From assembly GCA_013396995.1 (NCBI GenBank), contig VWZP01004604.1:340001-404000 (forward strand): a stretch of 64,000 nt of DNA, written 5' to 3'. Below the pieces are notes generated by a model that saw nothing but the letters and a program-made list of their open reading frames with translations, had not been told where the DNA came from and made no database searches. How positions within the stretch are numbered: the first letter of the stretch is position 1; each line of letters opens with the position of its first letter. Made by a program: the position numbers and the translations under genes. Below are positions 41,101 through 50,572 of this stretch, piece by piece. The stretch is from Dicaeum eximium (taxonomy: Eukaryota; Chordata; Aves; Passeriformes; Dicaeidae).

Positions 41101-43078
41101 AGAATAGCATTAGCTGTGAAAATCCAAGAATTACAAAATCAGCTAGCTCTCTGCTTCTCACTAAGTGTATAAAAGCATAGGCTATGCCTGCATGAACAGG
41201 AAGTTTTTTCATGCTGAAGAAGTATTAGTTAGATGAAACAATGAAAGGTAAGAGAAGAAATACATTTTTTAACTAAATGCAGTTGCTGACAGCTGTACTG
41301 TCTATTATATGTAGTAGAAGCTGAAACACAAAGTAACTGATTACTACTCAGAAAGTATTATCAAAGCAGGAAGATATCCAAATGGGATTCCAGTGGAACC
41401 TGACCCAAGTCCAGTACTTTTCCATCTTTTCCATGTATTTCCATGTACAAATTCTTTTTCTATATGACAGATACAAGGACTGTGCTCTCATAATAATGAT
41501 TTTTAAAAATTTCTTTGAGAACTCTGACTCCTATTGTATTTTAATAAGGATTCAAAGTAAATGTGTTATTTCACTTGTTCCACTCGTAATATGATGAAAC
41601 CCCTATTAAAATATAACAATAACCTTTATTTTCATTGCAAAAAAAAAAAGTCATACAATTTGACAACAAAATAAAGAGAGTTTTAACAATTAAAGTTTAT
41701 GTCTATGTCTAACTGTAAAATAAAAATAGCAAAGATAGTAAAAATAGACATTAACAGAATATTGGTGAGGGAAAAGAAATTACCAACTGTTTATCAACTT
41801 GCTAGATGCATTTTTGAAAACAGGAAGTGTAAAGGCAGAAATGGAAGTATCTAAAGAATTAAGAAGTAAAACTTCAAGAATCACTTACAACCAAACAGCA
41901 TGTATTGTAAGAAAAAATAAACCCATGCATTCCATATTTTTCAGTGCATCACAACTGTGGAGAAGAAATGTTACCATAGTAACAAGGTTATCAGTAACTA
42001 TTATATATAGCTTCTTCCTTTTTTAACAGGGAGGTTTAAGATTAACCTTTTAAATACCCCTTTGACACACACTGTGAAAAACATGCTGCTCCAGAAATAT
42101 GGTGGGGAGGGAAGTTCCACACTCTTCTGAGATTTTGTGGATGATAGACAACATCATCTGGTACAATTTAAGAAACTGCTATTCTAGGCATCTTCCTACC
42201 ATTAAATCTGAATACCCTGCAATTAACCTATGTATCACAGCAGTAATACAACTGAACAATTGTGCTGATGAAACAATCTTGGTGGAAGAATCTGCTTAGA
42301 GAAACATAAGAAGTAGCACATAAACCTGTTCCAATAAATAAAAAAGCAAATTCAGAAATAGAATTTGTCATCCTTATTAATATATCTATACATTCAAAGG
42401 ATGAGAAAAAAGACAGCCCTTCTAAGCCTTTAAGGAAAAATAATACATTCATAAATGTTTCTTGCAATATAATCATAAAACTATTGTCACAACACATACT
42501 TACATGTACTAAATTGTCCAGAACACTCCAATGTTAAATACTACTTTCAGAGTATGAGTGCTGGAAGAGCCTTTCATATTATATAGTTTTCTCAAATGAC
42601 AAAATAAAGATTTTATTATTGTGTTGTTTTTTAAAATGTTTACAGTATTTGTATTTGATTTTTATTATGAAATGATTATATTTATCTCATCAGAAAAAGA
42701 AATATTCCTAAGATAGTAGCTATTTTAAGGATTGTAAATATAGGCAGTCTGACAAGAATGGGGAAAAAAAATCTCAAATGACAGACAATCTCACATGCTG
42801 ATTCAGGACCCACCTGCTATTAGTCATCCATAATTTCCCATTTATCTCTAGGGGTTTTGAGACTTTCTCTAAATTTGCTCATACCCAATTGAACAAAAAA
42901 TTTAAAAGGATGAAATATATTTAGCTGTTCATTTTGTATAACTGTTGATAGAGATTTTTCAATTATCTGTCTGTTCCAAAGCAGGTATGTTCCACAACTA
43001 TGCAGGCAAATGCAATAGCAAAAGAACAGATTATATATGAAAAGAAGTTCACTTTGTGGCAGGTGTAAGAATACTTAC
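38112..43078 (-). other. SLC38A11 intron 7
   Basis: Largest intron of the coding part, about 5.0 kb and AT-rich. Small open frames occur on both strands, but none has a recognisable domain or codon pattern. Poly-A stretches occur near 39240-39260 and 40180-40205. I see no mobile element that I can name. Confidence 0.8.
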
Positions 43079-43158
43079 ACTTGTGAACTGAAGGTTACTG
43101 TTCTCACCATCACAACAATCAGGATAACAATGGTTAGAATCAGAGAAAGAAAAGATAT
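43079..43158 (-). CDS. SLC38A11: SLC38A11 coding exon 7 (residues 168-193)
   Basis: An 80-base exon that starts on a whole codon and ends two bases into a codon, giving phase 2. The donor is read as GTAAGT at 43078; a GT two bases earlier would break the phase. It encodes hydrophobic span 5 (ISFLSLILTIVILIVVMVR) and the start of the next loop. This span is the least conserved part of the protein compared with mammals. Confidence 0.9.
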
Positions 43159-43341
43159 CTGTAAAGGTAAAAACATGAGTTCAGTCAGTAAGCTGCTGAA
43201 AGGTTGTGCTTTGAGCAGCATAATGCATTTGTTAATTATTGTTGGGAAGGATGATGAAGGAAGGCCTTGCAGAGATGGTTTATTGGTGAAAGATTTTAAG
43301 AATGAAGAAATAGAGCTGAAAGCAAAACTTGAGCTATAGAA

Positions 43342-43724
43342 TGTGAAGCAGGAAGACAGTGATTAGGTTAACTGAAGGCCAAACCCCTGATGACAAAAAC
43401 AATACAGCTCCCCAGACAAAGAGATAAGGGGTTGGGCCCGGCCAGGTGATAGAAAAAAAAAGTGGGTTTGCCAAGGTTTTAGTATGCTAATGTAATAGTT
43501 CCCATAGGCTGCATGTAGATTTTGTAGGTTTTTGTACCCTGTACCGGTTGGTTGTTGTTAACCTGAGTATTCAGCATAGAAGGGGATAAATGGAATTGCA
43601 ACAGGAAGTTTGCTCTCTTGGACCACGCTTCAGCTGGAGCTGGTCAGGCTAGCTGTCCCCATGAACAATAAACCACGTGTCCAAAGAGCATCCCTGTCTC
43701 CAGAAGTCTCTCGCCGCACCCCAG
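43342..43724 (+). mobile_element. Solo LTR of an endogenous retrovirus (avian type)
   Basis: A 383-base block starting TGTGAAGCAGG and ending CACCCCAG, flanked by near-identical 6-base sequences ATAGAA (43336-43341) and ATAGAT (43725-43730), as expected of an old target-site duplication. It contains a polyadenylation signal AATAAA at 43667-43672 about 50 bases before its end, the normal LTR arrangement (U3-R-U5), on the plus strand. No internal viral genes remain. It lies in SLC38A11 intron 6 in antisense orientation to the gene. The boundary may be off by one base because LTRs usually end in CA. Confidence 0.65.
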
Positions 43725-43833
43725 ATAGATGACAGGACTTTTCTAATAATTATTTACATGAAGTTATGACTGGCACTTATTTTCAATGGCATACAGAACA
43801 ATAAACTAAAAATCAACTGCTGTTATGATTTAC

Positions 43834-43940
43834 CTTTCCCAATTTTGCTATGTCTCGATATAAAGATATAGGTAAGGTAAAGATGATGGTGGTAAGAAGA
43901 ATTATGAAGTGACGGTCGGTAAGCACGTTATCCACCCCAA
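43834..43940 (-). CDS. SLC38A11: SLC38A11 coding exon 6 (residues 132-167)
   Basis: A 107-base exon that starts in phase 1 and ends on a whole codon. The acceptor is TTTGCTTTAG and the donor GTAAAT. It encodes the loop VGVDNVLTDRHF, span 4 (IILLTTIIFTLPISLY) and the conserved cytoplasmic segment RDIAKLGK. The intron on its 3' side (43159-43833) carries an LTR insertion in the opposite orientation. Confidence 0.94.
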
Positions 43941-45588
43941 CTAAAGCAAAAAAGAAAATAATTTATTTCTTTAAGAGACTAACTTGAGGAAAAGATTAGC
44001 TACATTTGAAAGGTTAGAAGTAACAAACTGTTGGTGCTCAAACATTTATTCCCTTTATTCAGGCTAAGTAACACTGAAAACTAGGCATTAACTAACACTG
44101 AGAAAGCTATGCACAGCATAGGCATAAACACAAGAATTCTGCAAATTCAAACCAAATGCATAACATATGGGATACATTAAATCAAAATTGCAAAGTCTGG
44201 ATTCCTACATATAAATTGGTATTAATATCTTTCATTATGTTTGGGTCAATGCTGGGAGACTTCAAGTAAAAAATTCTACTACTTCTTTCTGCCATTTAGT
44301 CTTGAGAATTCTTTGATACTCTGGGTTGACATCCATTATTGTGCTGTTTAGGATAGCATTATTCTCTAAGAAATGGCATAAAATGAGTTAATTTTGAGGT
44401 TTATTTTGAGCACCTCCTTTCTTGCCATCAGCCAGCTTCTACTTGCAAAGCAGATTACCATGTGAGGGGAATAATGCTGTTATAATATTCCATGCAATCA
44501 GTGCATAACTGATTGGGTTTTTACATAACTGTTGGGTTTTTCCAAGCCAATGACAACTTAAAATAAAACACCTCCAAGTTTCAGTGAGGCCACCATAAAC
44601 CATTGACTTAAATGAATACTTGATGAGTAACTAAGGCTGGAAAGTGACTGGCAATTGACATGGAAAACTCAGTGTTCTGTTCCTTCTTTTCTTTGGGAGA
44701 TTATAATGCTTTCCCACCTCTTTACAGGCAGGTATTCTACCAGACAGATAATAAGATTTTCCATGCTGGGGATTGCCCCTATTACAGAAGCCACATTATA
44801 TATAAATTATTAGATATTCACTGTCACTATCAATTTGATCAGGTGTTCATAGAACAACACAGTGTGACAATTAAAACTACATCCACACCTTTCTGGTTTC
44901 ACATGCTGAAAATTACAGTTCTTCTGTGGAATGAAACAGTTCATACAAATACACATTTCCACTCCATTATAGACATGGTTTCTCTCGGTTTAATTTCCCA
45001 GTGAAGAATGTTTTAGCTTAGCTGCTTTTATGCTAAAGTGGATATCAAACACGTACACAAATTGCTCCACTGATGCTGCTGAGAAAACTTAGAGCACAGG
45101 AAGGGAAACAAGGGGGCATGAGTTAAAAAGCATTACATTCATTGTATTATTTGCAACTTATCCAGAATTATTCACTAGATGAAGTACAGTTTTGCTACAT
45201 AAATTATTGTTATTATAGGAAATACCTAAAAAAAATATTACAAAACCCAATAATCTTATAAATCCCATACAACTGTGGAAGATGCACTTCTATTTGTTTA
45301 GTATTTCACTGAAGCATCTGGTCTCTTCACTGACACTGAGTCCACTGATAGCCAAGAACTAGGATTCATAGTTTTTATTTGGGAATGGCTTATTAAAGAA
45401 AAAAACACAAACTCAAAAAACCCCACTCAGACACATGCTTCAAGTGTTTAATTTAAACTAAACTTAAGAGTAATTTGGAAGCTAAATTACAGGTAATTCC
45501 AAAATTCTCATGCTATGCTTCTATCCAATACATAATCCCCCATTCTTAAAATGTGAAAAATTTAAAAATTTTTTAAAATACGTCTTAC

Positions 45589-45654
45589 CTCCAGGAATTC
45601 TCTGAAAAACTTTAGTTAAAGTATCTCCTGTTATTATGTTGTAACTGATCATAG
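45589..45654 (-). CDS. SLC38A11: SLC38A11 coding exon 5 (residues 110-131)
   Basis: A very short exon of 66 bases, phase 1 at both ends, with a CTTTAAG acceptor and a GTAAGA donor. It encodes MISYNIITGDTLTKVFQRIPG, which continues span 3 and the following loop and is nearly identical to the mammalian protein. It is too short to stand out as an open frame and was found by protein similarity and phase. Confidence 0.94.
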
Positions 45655-46609
45655 CTTAAAGAAAGTAAGTTTTTTGTTAGTACAAGTCATATCTAAAATA
45701 TTTGATTAAAACTGAATACACACATTTTGTAGACTTTGGGATTATATGCCACTATCCCTCTAATATGAATTCTGGCTAGCAGCAACAACTAGTAAATTTC
45801 AGGTTTAAAAAATAATTATTTACCATTCTTTTTTTTTTTTTTTAACAGCTATAACCTAAGCAATAATGCAGCCTGATAAGCAAGGTCACTGTGCTGAGTG
45901 GCCGTATAAACTTATTTCAGAAGAGGATAAAAAAGGCTTTCTAAAACTGTTTGTTTCAAATAGAAATTCTTTGTCAGTTTATTTTCAAATGCTTGTTTCT
46001 ATTTAGTAAATTTCCTGTGTTAGTCTAATAATCAGTTCTGCAATTAAATGCAAAGGACTTTCTAGCTCATGCAAAAAGCTAGCAAACTCTTTAAAAAAGG
46101 AGAAAATAGATTAAGATATCAGATATGGATTTTGATTTATCCCTCTCATTAATAAGTGCTGTGGCCTTAACACTCATATTTCTTTCTTGTCAAACTCTAC
46201 ATTAGGAGTGGGTAAATTTGTGCACACGTGTACGCATACAGACAAAATATATATTATTCAGTATACTCCTAAATTGGTATTTTCCTTTTGTTTCAGACAC
46301 ATCAACCTAGAACAGAATCCCCTTTGTTATTTTTCTAGCTACTGTTATCATTATTTTTTTTATGTGTGATCATGAATTTCTCTGCTATTACATTTCAGTT
46401 CATTTCTATTATTCTGATCCTTCAATTCATTTAATTACTCCTCAGTCATTCTTCAGAATCAATAAATTTAAATTTTTTTTAAATAGCAAAGAATCATATA
46501 CAGTACAATCTTTATACAGTTCTTAATATTCAATCAGTGAAACAGTGAAGTAATGTGAAAAAGCTTGTTATTTATAAAACTTAAACATTTATATTTTATG
46601 TGATCTTAC

Positions 46610-46744
46610 CAATAAATGGATATAAAAACTGGAGAGTTGAAAGGATTAGATAACCTACGAGGCCATATGTTTTTCTGACCAGGTCTTGGTAGGTTTTGGT
46701 ACTGGACAGATTTCCTCCTTTGATCAGTAATATAATGGAATAAT
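46610..46744 (-). CDS. SLC38A11: SLC38A11 coding exon 4 (residues 65-109)
   Basis: A 135-base exon, phase 1 at both ends, with a TTTTAACAG acceptor and a GTAAG donor. It encodes the end of span 2 (DYSIILLIKGG), a short loop with TYQDLVRKTYG, and span 3 (GYLILSTLQFLYPFI). The motif TYQ.LV.KT.G is shared with the mammalian orthologue. Confidence 0.94.
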
Positions 46745-47339
46745 CTGTTAAAATACAAAATTACTGTTAAAGACAACATGAGCCAACTTGTGGTTGATTA
46801 CTTTTCACCTGCTTTTACCCCTCTTAAAAAAAAAAAGTCTGTAAGAGGAAAAGCAGTGGCACTAGGAAGAGCAGGGATGAGAAATCTCACAAAATCTTTC
46901 AACCCACCAAACCCAGGAGCTATAGGCTCATATCAGAAGAAAAATACTTAAAATCATAGTACAATCAAAAGTTTTCATTCTGTGGTCTAATTTTAAATGT
47001 CATATACAACCCACTCAAGCTTCAGTGTCTTAATTAGTCCAGTCTTAATGGCGGACTTAGGTGATTATGAGGGCACAAACAAGAATAGTCTTTCAAATGT
47101 GACCTCGAATAGGAAACTAAGGCTTTATGAAAACAAATGCAGTCAAAAAGCAGCTTCATATGCTGTACAGTGTAATTCTCTACTTTTAATATCTGCTCAA
47201 GGGATTGGTGAGGTAAGGAAAAAAATTAGTCATTTTTATTGCCATAGATATACTTGTTTAAGGTATCATTAAGCTCAAGATCAGCTAAAATATCGCAGGA
47301 CTAATTTTATCTTTACAGCAGAAACTGCCTTTAGAGTAC

Positions 47340-47414
47340 CTGTGATTAAGGCAACCACAAACAAAAGCAGTACTCCTAGAGGAAAACCAGCTTCCTTCAT
47401 CGAATATGGCAATC
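47340..47414 (-). CDS. SLC38A11: SLC38A11 coding exon 3 (residues 40-64)
   Basis: A 75-base exon between a TTTACAG acceptor and a GTACTC donor, phase 1 at both ends. It encodes GLPYSMKEAGFPLG, the conserved end of span 1 and following loop in SLC38 proteins, and then the start of span 2 (VLLLFVVALIT). The donor is the weakest in the gene by eye because it has C at position +4 rather than A. The phase and protein match nevertheless leave little doubt. Confidence 0.94.
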
Positions 47415-47824
47415 CTGTAAAGCAGAAATTGAGAGATTCTAGAAGACTTTTCCCAAATATTATTTGTAAGAACTAAAATAAAGAAAAATTCAGATTTTAA
47501 AAAATGCTAGTAATCTCCCAAATTGGACCAGCATGCTTAATAACCTCAAAAAGATAATTTTCAGTGGACAAAGTGCCGCTGAAGTATGAAGTTCAGTCAG
47601 CACCTGCCCAACCTCTGATCATTATGGCAAAGAGACTCAGGCGTATTTATCACTGACGTGTGGTTTCAACTAACACCTCTGCATTTTTGCAAAGTAAGCA
47701 AATAAATACAGAGAAAAATCTTTTAAAACAGCAGCAGAAAGTAGGAAGTCAGTGTTATTCTCCAAGCTGGATAGTCATGAATAAACAAGGCTGAATACAG
47801 GATGGTGAAGAAAAGCAGACTTAC

Positions 47825-47942
47825 CTATAACGCCTGATCCTATGATTGAATTAATAATGTTAAATCCAGCTGATGCCAGATCACCGTTTCCTCCTTTATT
47901 CCTGGGCTTACTAAGGAGGGCTATTCGGTCATCTGTTTCTAC
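47825..47942 (-). CDS. SLC38A11: SLC38A11 coding exon 2 (residues 1-39)
   Basis: The exon opens after an AG acceptor at 47943-47944 and ends at a GTAAG donor. It begins on a whole codon (phase 0) and ends one base into a codon. It encodes the end of the cytoplasmic N-terminus (ETDDRIALLS, matching the DDRE.L.S region of mammalian proteins) and the first half of membrane span 1 with NIINSIIGSGVI. In the SLC38 family this glycine-rich stretch is the unwound part of helix 1 that contacts the sodium ion and substrate. Because the first codon is complete, the missing exon 1 must end in phase 0. Confidence 0.94.
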
Positions 47943-49639
47943 CTATTTGAGGAAGACAAGGAAAACATTACAAATGAGAAAATTAGGTGAGAACAAGGAC
48001 TTTGCACATAGTCTATTAAAGATTTTTTAAAATTGTCATAGACCCAGATTTGTAGAGGTATTTTGATAAATAAATCCCATTTTTTCAGTGTGAAATCAAA
48101 GGGGTATTAAGCAGCTAATTCCTGTATAAGTCTGACCCATAATCTTCTGTAATTCTCTGAAAAATAATAAGTGGAAGGACAGAAATATATATAAAATCAG
48201 AGGTAGGCTGCTGAACAAAGACATTCTTAGTCATTTTTCAAAGGCAGAAATGTGAATAATTTATTTTTGAAAATATTTCGGCTAATACAATTGGTCATTA
48301 AAAAAAGTTCCTGAATCAGTGAAATGAAATTAATTTAAAGACTTACTAGTAAAGCATGCCAACATCTTAACATACTCTAATCCAAAGTTTTATCCAATAT
48401 CTTAAATATTTCTTTGCCATTCAGTGGTTAATTATGGATAGTTAATGACACTATAAAATCAGCTGGTCCCAGAAAGTTTCTGTGGGAAAGAACTGAAGTT
48501 CAAAGCCAGTAGCTTCAAAAATTAATATTTCTATCTTCACAAAAGAACTTTTAAATAAACATGCAGTAATTCTCTCCTTAGATCACCACTGTGCTGCCAG
48601 ACAACATTTTAGAATGATGCATTAGAAAGACCTTATTTTACCTGAAGTTGTGAAATTCAAGAGAGGATCAAGCATTTAATGAATAAAATGCTTGCCTGTG
48701 TTCTGTGTACTAAGTATGAAAGCAAAACCACTATTTCATGGATGCAGAAGCCTATTTAACATACATAGCAGGTAGTACAAGCTCAGATGCTTGCCACTAA
48801 TATTCCCAGGAAAAAAAAATTTAATTACTGAAAAATCTAAGTCATCTGTAGATAAACACATAAACTGACAAGCATAAGATTGCCTGCCTCTAGTAGGGCT
48901 GCACATTTAAGTGGAACCTTTAATCCTTAAGCAGCACTAACATAAGAAGGGTAATACTGTCTCAGATCAAAGGCCAATATAGCGTGGTATCCCATTTCTG
49001 AGTGATGACCATGGAAGGTGCCTAGGGAAAAGCATAAGAACACAGGAAATAGCTAGCTAGCAAATAACTTTCCCATCCCAGCTTTCCTCAGTTTGTGTAT
49101 TTTGGATTTCCCAAAGTGGTTCTGTTCCTGGTGCATCACACTTCTACATGGACAGCTGCTTGACTTTTCCCTTTTTAAAAATGGTGCATAAGTTTTATCA
49201 TCTACAATATCATGTGTCAGTCAATGTCACGTTTTAATTATGCACCCTAGGAAGAAACAGGTATTTTAAGTTGTTCTGAATCTACCATTCAGTATTTTCA
49301 CTTGGTGTCCCCAAGTCTTTTGTGTCATGACAAACTAACCACTATTTCCCATCTTCTTCATATCACATAGTTTCATAAGTAACATTCTCCCTCAGCTGTT
49401 TCTTATCTAGACTTCTGCTACATTTTCATTTCACTACTGATTTCAGCAACAGAAGCATCATTGTCATTCTCTCCTGAATTTTTAATGCTCTCTGCTAACA
49501 GCACAGTACAGGTGAAATTGCACTGACTAGAACAGCCCAGTTCCCTCCCTTCAGTTGTTAAAAGAAATTAACACAATGTGCGTTGCTAAGCCCTGGTCCC
49601 TTTCCCCAGCTGGAAGGGCCATATTTAAATGGGCAAAAA
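47943..49639 (-). other. SLC38A11 intron 1 (part nearest exon 2)
   Basis: Non-coding. Apart from the ancient repeat in its distal half, I see no coding exon, RNA gene or mobile element. I looked for a short exon encoding a Tyr/Gln-rich start like the mammalian N-terminus and did not find one. Confidence 0.55.
48935..49450. repeat. Ancient interspersed repeat (reptile/turtle-type, CR1-like)
   Basis: The block from CATAAGAAGGGTAATACTG through the CTTGGTGTCCCCAAGTCTTTTGTGTCATGA region follows, with many changes and deletions, a repeat that is very common in turtles and crocodilians. The recognisable landmarks, in order, are an ACTG.GTCAGA.CAAAGG stretch, a GTATCCCATTTCTGA-like stretch, a GGTG(A)CCCC(T)AGTCTTTTGTGT stretch and a segment ending near CATAGTTTCATAAG. 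I infer an old CR1-family 3' region from memory of that consensus. It lies in SLC38A11 intron 1. Confidence 0.5.
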
Positions 49640-49875
49640 GAAAGGGCAACAAAAAGTTGTGACACAGGTGAATCGGCTCCTGTGTGAAGAGCAGAGCTCC
49701 CGAGGGTGTCCCTGAGTCACAGACCTAGAGGGATGCCAGATGGGAGCCCGGTCAGAGAGCTGTGCAACGCGGGAGAGGTGAACGGGAGGCGTCTGCCTCT
49801 CGCAGGGTCCTCTCCTGGGACATCCTGCGAGCCATGGGCCAGCCAAGGCCACCCGCTGTGGCAGCGACAGCAGCA

Positions 49876-49921
49876 GGCACGGCAGGAGATGATGGGGCAC
49901 GGCAGGAGATGATGGGCACGG
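49876..49921. repeat. Short tandem repeat, 20-base unit
   Basis: Two exact copies of a 20-base GC-rich unit (GGCACGGCAGGAGATGATGG at 49876-49895 and 49896-49915), followed by a partial third copy. It lies in the CpG island just downstream of the candidate first exon, so it would be intronic or 5' UTR in SLC38A11. Confidence 0.85.
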
Positions 49922-49953
49922 CTGCAGACGGGGCGCTCACGCTTGGTCCTCAC

Positions 49954-50028
49954 GCGACACCGAATTTCAGCCGTGCCGAGCAGCCGCCCTTCCCCTGCCT
50001 CACACGGGTGAAGCCCCCGAGACCGCAT
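49954..50028 (-). CDS. Weak candidate for SLC38A11 exon 1 with start codon
   Basis: Exon 1 must end on a whole codon. On the minus strand an ATG at 50026-50028 with G at -3 opens 25 codons that end at a GTGAGG donor (GT at 49952-49953), giving the required phase. It lies in the CpG island. Against it, the predicted peptide (MRSRGLHPCEAGEG and on) does not resemble the mammalian N-terminus, which is rich in Gln and Tyr, and a phase match has a one in three chance. The true exon may be inside the 389-base gap just upstream or elsewhere. Kept only as a testable candidate. Confidence 0.2.
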
Positions 50029-50183
50029 TTCTCCCCCTGCGTGGCACCTACGACTCTTTCTTCCTCCTACAAATTCGGGGGCAACTGAACGGAGATGAAA
50101 AGGCCACCGCTGCCGCCCGCTCGACCGCGGAGCGGGGCCGTTCCAGCGGCCGGCCGCCCTGAGCCGCCGCAACCGGCCGCGGT

Positions 50184-50572
50184 NNNNNNNNNNNNNNNNN
50201 NNNNNNNNNNNNNNNNNNNNNNNNNNNNNNNNNNNNNNNNNNNNNNNNNNNNNNNNNNNNNNNNNNNNNNNNNNNNNNNNNNNNNNNNNNNNNNNNNNNN
50301 NNNNNNNNNNNNNNNNNNNNNNNNNNNNNNNNNNNNNNNNNNNNNNNNNNNNNNNNNNNNNNNNNNNNNNNNNNNNNNNNNNNNNNNNNNNNNNNNNNNN
50401 NNNNNNNNNNNNNNNNNNNNNNNNNNNNNNNNNNNNNNNNNNNNNNNNNNNNNNNNNNNNNNNNNNNNNNNNNNNNNNNNNNNNNNNNNNNNNNNNNNNN
50501 NNNNNNNNNNNNNNNNNNNNNNNNNNNNNNNNNNNNNNNNNNNNNNNNNNNNNNNNNNNNNNNNNNNNNNNN
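50184..50572. other. Assembly gap, 389 N
   Basis: Run of N flanked on both sides by very GC-rich sequence. It may hide the SLC38A11 transcription start and first exon. Confidence 0.99.

Larger units (their letters stand above)
32275..47942 (-). other. SLC38A11: SLC38A11 gene, coding part (exons 2-12)
   Basis: Eleven minus-strand exons, all bounded by GT-AG sites, join without a frameshift into 434 codons plus a TAG stop. The product is a putative sodium-coupled neutral amino acid transporter 11, a multi-pass membrane protein of the SLC38 family whose substrate is not well established. It carries the family signature in the first membrane segment (NSIIGSG followed by GLPYS), the FICHHNS segment, the block FGRFCYGVTVIL and the block DCLGIVLELNG, all of which I recognise from mammalian SLC38A11. 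The mouse protein is about 450 residues, so only some 15-25 N-terminal residues are missing; these belong to exon 1, which is unresolved. Introns range from about 0.4 to 5.0 kb, and none contains another recognised gene. Expected topology is 11 membrane spans with the C-terminus outside. Residue numbers in the exon entries count from the first codon of exon 2. Confidence 0.95.
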
